Source: Clostridiales bacterium (GTDB taxonomy: Bacteria; Bacillota; Clostridia; Peptostreptococcales; Anaerovoracaceae). Taken from it: a stretch of DNA of 5,278 bases. The position numbers and the translations under genes were made by a program. The notes beneath the pieces were generated by a model, which was not told the DNA's origin, did no database searches, and worked only from the letters and a program-made list of their open reading frames with translations. How positions within the stretch are numbered: the stretch's first letter is position 1; each line of letters opens with the position of its first letter. Below are positions 1-5,278 of this stretch, piece after piece. The DNA lies in the NCBI GenBank assembly GCA_012735285.1, contig JAAYHT010000019.1, positions 1 to 5,278 of the forward strand. The letters are read 5' to 3'.

Positions 1-809
1 GACGTACTCCTAATCCATGTGTCAGATGCAACCCTTTGATAAAATTTAAGGTATTATTAGAGACTGCAAATACTATAAACGCCTACTATATTTCCACGGG
101 TCATTATGCAAATGTGGTTTATGATGAGCGGTTTGACAAATATTTTATCCATAAAGGCAATAATCTTAAAAAAGATCAATCATATATGCTTTATAGATTA
201 AAACAAGATGTATTAAGCCGCCTATTGTTACCCCTTGGAACTATTGAATCTAAGGATAGGGTTAGGGAATATGTAAAACAACAGGATGTATCCAGTGCCG
301 ATGCCGAGGAAAGCCAAGAAATCTGCTTTGTGAAAGATGATAACTATATTAGAATTATTGAAGAAGCAGGCTATAAATCTAGTCCTGGAGACTTCATTGA
401 TTTAGAAGGTAACGTTATAGGCCGCCATAAGGGCATAATACACTATACAATTGGTCAAAGAAAGGGACTGGGGCAAGCATTTGGAAAGCCAATGTTTGTG
501 GTTAAAATCGACCCTATCAATAATACTGTCACACTAGGTGACAATAAAGATTTATTTAGAAAGCAAGTATATGCGGAAGATGTGATATTTACGCTCAACG
601 ACTCTAATACTCTTCCTAAAGAATATAAAAATGTTAAAATACAGGCTAAGGTCAGATATACATCTCAACCTGCAGATGCATATTTAAATCAAGAAAATGG
701 AGGTATTAGGGTTGAATTCATTGAAGCTCAAAGAGCTCCAACACCCGGTCAATCAGTAGTTTTTTACCAGGATGATAGGGTGGTAGGGGGAGGTATTATC
801 CGATCATAA
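1..809 (+). CDS. mnmA: tRNA-specific 2-thiouridylase MnmA (5'-truncated by window edge)
   Basis: MnmA (TrmU) is a cytoplasmic enzyme that uses ATP and a relayed persulfide sulfur to make 2-thiouridine at wobble position 34 of Lys, Glu and Gln tRNAs. The reading frame is open from base 3 and begins with RTPNPCVRCN, so the TTG at base 36 is internal and the true start lies upstream; roughly the first 90-100 of about 360 residues (the ATP-binding PP-loop) are missing. Visible family landmarks are the TPNPxxxCN loop with the nucleophile Cys (codon 27-29, equivalent to E. coli Cys102), the GHYA motif (about 99-110), DQSYMLYRL, the SQEICF motif with the persulfide Cys (codon 324-326, equivalent to Cys199), TIGQRKGLG (447-473), and the C-terminal beta-barrel ending PTPGQSVVFY...VVGGGII. 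Both catalytic cysteines are present. The stop codon (807-809) lies inside the 3' end of the convergent reductase gene. The family call is secure; upstream operon partners cannot be seen. Confidence 0.96.
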   Translation, partial: RTPNPCVRCNPLIKFKVLLETANTINAYYISTGHYANVVYDERFDKYFIHKGNNLKKDQSYMLYRLKQDVLSRLLLPLGTIESKDRVREYVKQQDVSSADAEESQEICFVKDDNYIRIIEEAGYKSSPGDFIDLEGNVIGRHKGIIHYTIGQRKGLGQAFGKPMFVVKIDPINNTVTLGDNKDLFRKQVYAEDVIFTLNDSNTLPKEYKNVKIQAKVRYTSQPADAYLNQENGGIRVEFIEAQRAPTPGQSVVFYQDDRVVGGGIIRS

Positions 810-1755
810 TAATCGCTCTTGAAGGGCATACAGGTGCGCAGTACCCACATCGAATGCATATACTGTGGTCAACATACGCTAAACCTATATCATTAACGTA
901 TAGTGCCTCATTCGGACAGCGTTCTATGCAATTTCCGCATCCTTCACAATCGCCTTGCTCAATCCAAATTTTCTTATTTGAAAGGTCGGGTGTATAATTA
1001 GGATCTAACGTGCCTTCAACCATTTCAATAATTCGATCAACTTCATCGCGGTTGCCAAAACCTATCATCAGTGAATGTACTCCATCAAGAGAAAAGGCAT
1101 ATTCCAAGGCCTTTCTATAGTCATTGATTAGGATTCCGCCTCCAAATACCTTCATTGCAAAAACACCCTTCCCATTTCCGGCTGCCTTTTTGATTGCCTC
1201 AGCCATCTCTTCTTTAGTTCCAAAGCCGTGTCCTTTACGTATGCCCATACTTTTGAAGTTTATGAGCGGGAATAAAACATCAGCTTCAGGATTTTCTGCA
1301 ACAAGCTCAGCTACATCAACATGGTGTGTAGATACACCAATAGCTTTAACTAATCCTCTAGCTTTTGCCTCCTGAAGGTATTCCCAGGCTCCAAGACGAT
1401 AATTAAAATCTTGTTCACTTCGAACTTCATGAAGTAGAAATATATCAATAAGGTCTCTATCAAGCTCACGACGGGCTTCCTCGACCGCATATTTCATATC
1501 ATCGTAATCAGAATCAAGACATTTGGAGACAATAACTGGGTCATATGATGTACCTTTCAAAGCCTCCCTTATATATGGATAGGTACGATAATACTGTGCA
1601 GTATCTAAGAAATTAATACCTTTTTCTAATGCATAGCGAATGATATCAGCTCCATCTTCGATTGAAAGATTAAGTTGAGTGCTCCCTATAGCAAGAACAC
1701 CAAAACCTACAGGTGTAACTTCAATACCAGTGTTACCTAGCTGTTTTTTATACAT
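796..1755 (-). CDS. Aldo/keto reductase with C-terminal 2x[4Fe-4S] ferredoxin domain
   Basis: This 319-aa protein joins an aldo/keto reductase TIM barrel (about residues 1-250) to a bacterial-type ferredoxin domain (about 265-319). The barrel begins with KKQLGNTGIEVTPVGFG and keeps the AKR catalytic tetrad: D51 (FLDTAQYY), Y56, K78 (VIVSK) and H109 (LLHE). GVSTHH (140-145) is also typical. The nucleotide-binding region near the end of the barrel reads LMIGFGNRDEV (229-239) rather than the usual IPG form. The tail has two classic cluster motifs: C270-C273-C276-C280-P and C300-C303-C306-C310-P, enough for two [4Fe-4S] clusters. There is no signal peptide or membrane segment, so it is probably cytoplasmic. 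The substrate is unknown; AKR activity with NADPH and electron transfer through the clusters are inferred from family membership. The start is supported by an AGGAGG site five bases upstream. It is transcribed divergently from alaS and converges on mnmA with a 14-base overlap. G+C seems slightly higher than in the neighbours in lines sampled by eye (weak evidence). Confidence 0.93.
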   Translation of the reverse strand: MYKKQLGNTGIEVTPVGFGVLAIGSTQLNLSIEDGADIIRYALEKGINFLDTAQYYRTYPYIREALKGTSYDPVIVSKCLDSDYDDMKYAVEEARRELDRDLIDIFLLHEVRSEQDFNYRLGAWEYLQEAKARGLVKAIGVSTHHVDVAELVAENPEADVLFPLINFKSMGIRKGHGFGTKEEMAEAIKKAAGNGKGVFAMKVFGGGILINDYRKALEYAFSLDGVHSLMIGFGNRDEVDRIIEMVEGTLDPNYTPDLSNKKIWIEQGDCEGCGNCIERCPNEALYVNDIGLAYVDHSICIRCGYCAPVCPSRAIIMIG

Positions 1756-1760
1756 AAAAG

Positions 1761-1767
1761 TCCTCCT
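1761..1767 (-). promoter_or_regulatory. Ribosome binding site of the aldo/keto reductase gene
   Basis: On the minus strand the sequence reads AGGAGGA, followed by CTTTT and the ATG at 1755. This is a near-perfect Shine-Dalgarno match at 5-base spacing, and it fixes the start of the reductase. Confidence 0.85.
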
Positions 1768-1784
1768 AAATCAGCATAATGTCT

Positions 1785-1810
1785 ACTATATATTAACATT
1801 AACTGGACAA
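1785..1810 (-). promoter_or_regulatory. Weak candidate promoter for the aldo/keto reductase gene
   Basis: On the minus strand a TATAGT -10-like hexamer (plus-strand 1785-1790) is preceded by TTGTCC (plus-strand 1805-1810) at a spacing of only 14 bases. The -10 is good but the -35 match and spacing are poor. The transcript would have a leader of about 25 bases carrying the AGGAGG site. It is offered because the gene must start within this 124-base divergent region; the exact element is uncertain. Confidence 0.25.
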
Positions 1811-1816
1811 AGAGAC

Positions 1817-1845
1817 TACACATTTCAAGCTGTTCATGGTATAAT
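1817..1845 (+). promoter_or_regulatory. Extended -10 sigma-A-type promoter of alaS
   Basis: TGGTATAAT (1837-1845) is a perfect -10 hexamer with the extended TGn element. TACACA (1817-1822) lies 17 bases upstream as a 4-of-6 match to TTGACA. Transcription would begin near 1851-1853, giving a leader of only about 27-30 bases before the alaS ATG. A small TGTTC...GAACA inverted repeat brackets the -10. Confidence 0.75.
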
Positions 1846-1861
1846 ATCGAGAACATTCTTT

Positions 1862-1868
1862 AAGGAGA
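1862..1868 (+). promoter_or_regulatory. Ribosome binding site of alaS
   Basis: AAGGAGA precedes the ATG at 1880. Its GGAG core is 12 bases from the start, slightly longer than usual. No closer in-frame ATG, GTG or TTG exists, and the protein alignment also favours this start. Confidence 0.75.
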
Positions 1869-1879
1869 GAGACAAAATC

Positions 1880-4498
1880 ATGGAGAAAATTGGATTAAAC
1901 AAACTAAGAAGCTTATTTCTAGATTTTTATAAAAGTAAAGGACACTATGTAAGAAAAAGTTATTCATTAATACCTAAAAATGATAAGAGCCTTTTGATAA
2001 TTAACTCAGGAATGGCACCTTTAAAGCCATATTTTGCCGGAACTGAGACTCCGCCTAGCAAAAGGATGGCAACATGCCAAAAATGTATTAGGACCGGCGA
2101 TATCGACAATGTAGGCTATACATCTAGACATGCAACTTTTTTTGAAATGTTAGGCAGTTTCTCTTTTGGGGATTATTTTAAAGAAGAGTCCATAGTTTGG
2201 GGCTGGGAATTTTTAATTGATGTATTAAAAATGCCTGAAGATAGACTATGGCCGAGTATTTATGAAGAAGATGACGAAGCTTATAAAATATGGCGTGAGG
2301 TAATAGGGGTTCCCGACGAAAAGATAGTACGTTTGGGCAAGGAAGATAACTTTTGGGAAATTGGTATCGGACCATGTGGTCCATGTTCTGAGATATATTT
2401 TGACAGGGGCGAAAAATATGGTTGTGGCAGCCCCGATTGCAAGCCCGGCTGCGAGTGTGACCGTTATGTAGAGTTCTGGAATCACGTTTTTACACAGTTT
2501 AACCGTGATAGTGAAGGCAATTACACTCCCTTAAAACATAAAAATATAGATACTGGAATGGGTCTAGAACGTCTTGCTTGCATTATGCAAGGAGTAGATT
2601 CTATATTTGACGTTGATACAATTAGATACATTAGGGATAAAATTGTACAATTATCAGGTATTGAATACAAAGAAGGAAAAACAGAAACTGACGTTTCTAT
2701 TCGCATAATTACTGACCATATCCGTTCAATTACCTTCATGGTCGCAGACGGTATATTACCTAGCAACGAGGGTAGGGGATATGTATTAAGACGTCTGCTT
2801 CGCAGAGCAGCTAGACATGGTAGGCTACTTGGTATCAACGAAGGATTTTTAGCTAATCTTTCAAATAAAGTAGTTGAAGTATCGGGTGAAGCATATCCAG
2901 AACTGCAAGAAAGAAAAGACTATATTCATCGCATCCTATCAATTGAAGAAGAAAAGTTTAGTAAAACTATTGACCAAGGAAGCCAGCTGTTGGCTGAGCA
3001 TATTAAGGAACTTGAGCAAAATAATCAAAATGTGCTTTCAGGTGATAAGGTATTCCGTTTATATGACACTTACGGATTCCCCTTAGAGCTAACTCAAGAA
3101 ATATTGGAGGAACATGGTTGCAAAGCCGACGAAGAAGGTTTTAACAAGTATATGGAAGAACAAAAGAATTTAGCCAGATCTGCAAGAAAATCGGAAGATG
3201 ATGAGGGCTGGGCTGATGATTCTATTCTATTGGATAGCGTATCTCCAACAGAATTCGTAGGCTATGATAAATTTGAATCAGTTGGTAAGGTGCTGGGTAT
3301 TATAAAAGATAAGAAAATTGTGGAATCTATTGATGAAGGTATAGCAAGAATATACTTGGATAAAACACCTTTTTATGCTGAAAGCGGTGGACAAGCAAGT
3401 GATACAGGTATAATCTATAACGATAATTTTAAAGCTGAAGTGATTTCTGTATCCAATTTTAGGGATATTTATATTCATAGGATAAAAGTTATTGATGGTA
3501 CTTTAAATGTAAATGATACTGTAAATTTAGAAGTCTCGAGAATTAAAAGAAATGAGACAGCAAGAAATCACACAGCAACGCATTTGTTACACCAAACCTT
3601 AAAAGAAGCTATAGGTCAACATGTTGAACAAGCTGGATCAAGTGTAACAGATAGTGGGCTTAGATTCGACTTTACACACTTTGAAGCAATAGAAAAGAGT
3701 AAGCTTTTAGAAATTGAAAGGATAATAAATGAAAAAATATCAAGTTTTCTTCCTGTAAAAGTAGAACAGTTGTCCTATGATGACGCTTTAGAGACAGGCG
3801 CTGTAGCACAATTTGGAGAAAAATATGGTGATATTGTCCGGGTGGTATCAGTAGGAGATTATAGCTGTGAACTATGCGGAGGAACTCATGTTGAAAACTC
3901 TGGCCAGATTGGCGCATTTAAGATTCTTTCAGAATCGGGTATTGCTGCTGGTGTAAGAAGAATTGAAGCCATTACTGGAACAAAAATATATGAAAAACTA
4001 AATGATAATGAATCAATCCTTTTCAAAGCAGGTGAGTTATTAAAGACCAATCCAGAGGGTTTACTGAACAGGATAAATACGCTTAATGAAGAAGTTAAAA
4101 TATATAAAAAAGAACTCGAGCAATATAAAGAAACTGCCTTAGCAGGAGAGATAGAAGATATAATTAATGAAGCAGAAGAGAAAAATGGAGTCAGATTGAT
4201 AGCTAAAGCATTTGATGGACATGAAGTAAATGATTTGCGCTCATTATCAGATAAAATAAAAGAAAAGAGTAAGAATAGTATTATACTGCTTGCATCAATA
4301 AACGGCGATAGGGTAACCTTTATTCTTTCCATTACAGATGATTTACTTGATAAAGGATATCATGCTGGTAAAATGATAAAGGAGATTGCAGCTGCAGCAG
4401 GCGGTGGGGGAGGCGGCAAAGCTGATATGGCCCAGGCAGGTGCCAAGGATCCCTCTAAAGTTAAGGATGCTTTCTCAGTAGCTTCTTCTTTAATATAA
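1880..4498 (+). CDS. alaS: Alanine--tRNA ligase (AlaRS)
   Basis: This cytoplasmic class II aminoacyl-tRNA synthetase charges tRNA-Ala and hydrolyses mischarged Ser- and Gly-tRNA-Ala. It is 872 aa, the usual full length. The catalytic domain (about 1-245) opens with LRSLFLDFYKSKGHY. It holds motif 2 (RHATFFEMLGSFSFGDYF, 83-100), DNFWEIGIGPCGPCSEI, a cysteine-rich insert (C182, C187, C191, C193) and motif 3 (DTGMGLER, 224-231). A tRNA-recognition domain follows, with RGYVLRRLLRRAARHGR. The editing domain has zinc ligands H564 and H568 (HTATH) plus C666 and H670 (CGGTH), all intact. A coiled coil around 730-765 leads to the C-Ala/DHHA1 domain, with AAAA then six glycines (837-846) and KADMAQAG. 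The frame stays open upstream to 1679, but that stretch overlaps the divergent reductase and contains the promoter, so the ATG at 1880 is chosen. It has its own extended -10 promoter and a leader too short for a T-box. Confidence 0.98.
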   Translation: MEKIGLNKLRSLFLDFYKSKGHYVRKSYSLIPKNDKSLLIINSGMAPLKPYFAGTETPPSKRMATCQKCIRTGDIDNVGYTSRHATFFEMLGSFSFGDYFKEESIVWGWEFLIDVLKMPEDRLWPSIYEEDDEAYKIWREVIGVPDEKIVRLGKEDNFWEIGIGPCGPCSEIYFDRGEKYGCGSPDCKPGCECDRYVEFWNHVFTQFNRDSEGNYTPLKHKNIDTGMGLERLACIMQGVDSIFDVDTIRYIRDKIVQLSGIEYKEGKTETDVSIRIITDHIRSITFMVADGILPSNEGRGYVLRRLLRRAARHGRLLGINEGFLANLSNKVVEVSGEAYPELQERKDYIHRILSIEEEKFSKTIDQGSQLLAEHIKELEQNNQNVLSGDKVFRLYDTYGFPLELTQEILEEHGCKADEEGFNKYMEEQKNLARSARKSEDDEGWADDSILLDSVSPTEFVGYDKFESVGKVLGIIKDKKIVESIDEGIARIYLDKTPFYAESGGQASDTGIIYNDNFKAEVISVSNFRDIYIHRIKVIDGTLNVNDTVNLEVSRIKRNETARNHTATHLLHQTLKEAIGQHVEQAGSSVTDSGLRFDFTHFEAIEKSKLLEIERIINEKISSFLPVKVEQLSYDDALETGAVAQFGEKYGDIVRVVSVGDYSCELCGGTHVENSGQIGAFKILSESGIAAGVRRIEAITGTKIYEKLNDNESILFKAGELLKTNPEGLLNRINTLNEEVKIYKKELEQYKETALAGEIEDIINEAEEKNGVRLIAKAFDGHEVNDLRSLSDKIKEKSKNSIILLASINGDRVTFILSITDDLLDKGYHAGKMIKEIAAAAGGGGGGKADMAQAGAKDPSKVKDAFSVASSLI

Positions 4499-4534
4499 TA
4501 ATTATTACATTATTATTAAATAATTACAAACTGC

Positions 4535-4564
4535 TTGTTTTCTCAATTAAGACTTTGCTATAAT
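4535..4564 (+). promoter_or_regulatory. Extended -10 promoter of ireB
   Basis: TGCTATAAT (4556-4564) is a perfect -10 with the extended TGn element. TTGTTT (4535-4540) lies 18 bases upstream as a partial -35. It sits in the 93-base alaS-ireB gap and would start transcription near 4570, about 20 bases before the ATG. ireB can thus be expressed separately, although read-through from alaS is also possible because no good terminator separates them. Confidence 0.65.
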
Positions 4565-4577
4565 TAGCGATAGTGAG

Positions 4578-4586
4578 GTAGGTGAT
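4578..4586 (+). promoter_or_regulatory. Ribosome binding site of ireB
   Basis: GTAGGTGAT differs at one base from the 16S-complementary GGAGGTGAT. Pairing probably uses the less common AGGTGAT part (4580-4586), five bases before the ATG at 4592. Confidence 0.6.
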
Positions 4587-4591
4587 AGTAG

Positions 4592-4840
4592 ATGGATAGA
4601 AACACCATATTGTTTAACAGCCCGGATAAAAAGGATCAACCAACAACTGAAGCTATACTAAAAACTGTTTATGATGCATTGGAGGAAAAAGGCTATAACG
4701 CGATTGATCAAATGGTTGGTTACATTTTATCAGGAGATCCTTCCTATATCACCGGTCACAATAATGCGAGGAACATAATTAGGCATATTGAACGAGATGA
4801 TTTAGTAGAGGAGCTTCTAAGAGCATTCTTGAAAAAATAG
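4592..4840 (+). CDS. ireB: IreB family regulatory phosphoprotein (UPF0297, YrzL-like)
   Basis: This 82-aa protein belongs to the IreB/UPF0297 family (formerly DUF965; YrzL in Bacillus). In Enterococcus faecalis, IreB is phosphorylated by the PASTA-domain kinase IreK and dephosphorylated by IreP, and it acts negatively on cephalosporin resistance. Its biochemical activity in other Firmicutes is not established. The family signature is clear: TVYDALEEKGYNAIDQMVGYILSGDPSYIT, then HNNARNIIRHIERDDLVEELL. Length matches the family (about 80-90 aa). The N-terminus MDRNTILFN keeps one threonine (T5) in the TxxFN position, while the second phospho-threonine position seen in Enterococcus appears absent. 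It has no signal peptide, membrane segment or cysteine. The gene lies between alaS and ruvX as in many Firmicutes, has its own promoter, and is followed 9 bases after the stop by an intrinsic terminator. Confidence 0.93.
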   Translation: MDRNTILFNSPDKKDQPTTEAILKTVYDALEEKGYNAIDQMVGYILSGDPSYITGHNNARNIIRHIERDDLVEELLRAFLKK

Positions 4841-4849
4841 TTTATCTCT

Positions 4850-4873
4850 AGCGGGCTTTTAGCCCGCTTTTTT
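4850..4873 (+). terminator. Intrinsic terminator after ireB
   Basis: AGCGGGCT (4850-4857), loop TTT (4858-4860), and AGCCCGCT (4861-4868) form a perfect 8-bp, GC-rich stem. The T run 4868-4873 follows directly. This is a textbook rho-independent terminator, pointing rightward. It lies between ireB and ruvX, only 23 bases before the ruvX ATG. Confidence 0.92.
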
Positions 4874-4885
4874 GATTAAAATTAT

Positions 4886-4891
4886 AAGGAG
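4886..4891 (+). promoter_or_regulatory. Ribosome binding site of ruvX
   Basis: AAGGAG lies five bases before the ATG at 4897. It supports that start, which also gives the expected MKIIGLDVGDKTIGVA N-terminus. Confidence 0.8.
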
Positions 4892-4896
4892 TAACA

Positions 4897-5278
4897 ATGA
4901 AGATAATTGGCCTAGATGTGGGTGATAAAACTATAGGTGTAGCTTTAAGTGATGATTTAAATATAACTGCACAACCTCTTATGACTATTAATAGAGTTGG
5001 CATTCGTAAAGATACATCTAAAGTTTTGGAGCTAGTTAAACAATACGATTGTAAGACTATAGTAATTGGGTTACCATTAAACCTTGATGGTACTGATAGC
5101 ATACAAACAGAAAAAGTGCGTGAATTCACGAATTTATTAATAAATAAACTGAGAAGTTCTGGTATGCAAAAAGTAGATGTGGTATTTCAAGATGAACGTT
5201 TCTCAACTGTGATAGCAGAAAATGCTTTAATTGAAGCTGATTTAAGTAGAAAAAAGAGAAAACAATTAATTGATAAAC
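4897..5278 (+). CDS. ruvX: RuvX/YqgF family RNase H-fold nuclease (3'-truncated by window edge)
   Basis: This is the putative pre-16S rRNA nuclease / Holliday junction resolvase family (YqgF; YrrK in Bacillus). Family members have an RNase H-like fold. YqgF in E. coli is essential and implicated in 16S rRNA 5'-end processing, while RuvX from other bacteria cleaves Holliday junctions in vitro. The 127 visible residues start MKIIGLDVGDKTIGVALSD with the conserved Asp at D7. The conserved core IVIGLPLNLDG lies at 55-65, and QDERFST (98-104) carries E100. RKKRKQLIDK (118-127), with D126 as the usual last acidic residue, ends at the window edge. The family is about 135-145 aa, so roughly 10-15 residues and the stop are missing. 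There is no stop or frameshift in the visible part. It follows ireB as in many Firmicutes, but an intrinsic terminator separates them and no promoter is evident in the 23 bases between. Confidence 0.94.
   Translation, partial: MKIIGLDVGDKTIGVALSDDLNITAQPLMTINRVGIRKDTSKVLELVKQYDCKTIVIGLPLNLDGTDSIQTEKVREFTNLLINKLRSSGMQKVDVVFQDERFSTVIAENALIEADLSRKKRKQLIDK

Noticed and set aside
36..38. TTG at 36 as the mnmA start
   Set aside because: The frame is open to the window edge and encodes the conserved TPNPxxxCN catalytic loop upstream of it, so the start lies outside the window.
1124..1375. Open frame of 83 codons on + inside the reductase gene
   Set aside because: It lies antisense to a well-supported coding region, with no ribosome binding site and no recognisable sequence.
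1679..1879. In-frame N-terminal extension of alaS to a start at 1679 (939 aa)
   Set aside because: It overlaps the divergent reductase start, spans the TATAAT promoter, has no AlaRS-like sequence, and lacks the good ribosome binding site found before 1880.
2178..3478. Other 66-105-codon open frames on both strands across alaS
   Set aside because: They are shadows of alaS without start signals or family features.
3886..4332. Open frame of 148 codons on - inside alaS
   Set aside because: It is antisense to the conserved AlaRS editing and C-terminal domains. Its Ser/Leu/Phe-rich translation is typical of a shadow frame over Glu/Lys-rich coding.
4397..4416. G-rich run in alaS as a possible G-quadruplex
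   Set aside because: It encodes the six-glycine stretch that is typical of the AlaRS C-terminal domain, so protein coding explains it.
4496..4525. AT-only palindromes after the alaS stop (TAATAATTATTA, and AATTATT/AATAATT arms) as a terminator
   Set aside because: There are no G-C pairs in the stem and no T run directly after it; chance pairing in AT-rich DNA is the simpler explanation.
4848..5129. Open frame of 93 codons on - at the right end
   Set aside because: It is antisense to the start of ruvX, has no ribosome binding site, and ends in the terminator hairpin.
1..5278. Search for tRNA/rRNA genes, CRISPR repeats, insertion-sequence ends, toxin-antitoxin or phage genes
   Set aside because: None was seen: coding density is high with conserved housekeeping genes, and the gaps are too short and lack the needed motifs.

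Overview
The window looks like chromosomal DNA from a low-G+C Gram-positive bacterium (Firmicutes, most likely class Clostridia). The reasons are its AT-rich coding style, strong AGGAGG-type ribosome binding sites, TGnTATAAT extended -10 promoters, a clostridial-type AlaRS sequence, and the gene neighbourhood mnmA ... alaS - ireB (UPF0297/YrzL) - ruvX (YqgF/YrrK), which is a conserved Firmicute housekeeping block.

Layout from left to right: (1) the 3' three-quarters of mnmA, the tRNA 2-thiouridylase, on +; its start lies upstream of the window. (2) A convergent gene on - for an aldo/keto reductase with a C-terminal two-[4Fe-4S] ferredoxin domain; its stop overlaps the end of mnmA by 14 bases. 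(3) A 124-base divergent intergenic region carrying a strong extended -10 promoter for alaS and a weaker candidate promoter for the reductase. (4) Full-length alaS (872 aa) on +. (5) A 93-base AT-rich gap with a promoter for the next gene. (6) ireB, a small phosphoprotein family member (82 aa). (7) A compact, convincing intrinsic terminator. (8) The 5' end of ruvX, which runs off the right edge about a dozen codons before its expected stop.

Functionally, mnmA and alaS both serve translation (tRNA wobble thiolation and alanine charging). IreB is known in enterococci as a target of the PASTA-domain Ser/Thr kinase IreK, which controls cell-envelope stress. RuvX/YqgF is an RNase H-fold nuclease linked to 16S rRNA 3'-end maturation or Holliday junction resolution. 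The reductase is the only accessory-looking gene.

I found no mobile element, CRISPR array, RNA gene, or evidence for an undescribed multi-gene system. The points most worth a second look are the ferredoxin-fused reductase inserted in the block, the terminator placed between ireB and ruvX, and the very short alaS leader with no room for a T-box. No gene-free stretch exceeds 300 bases.
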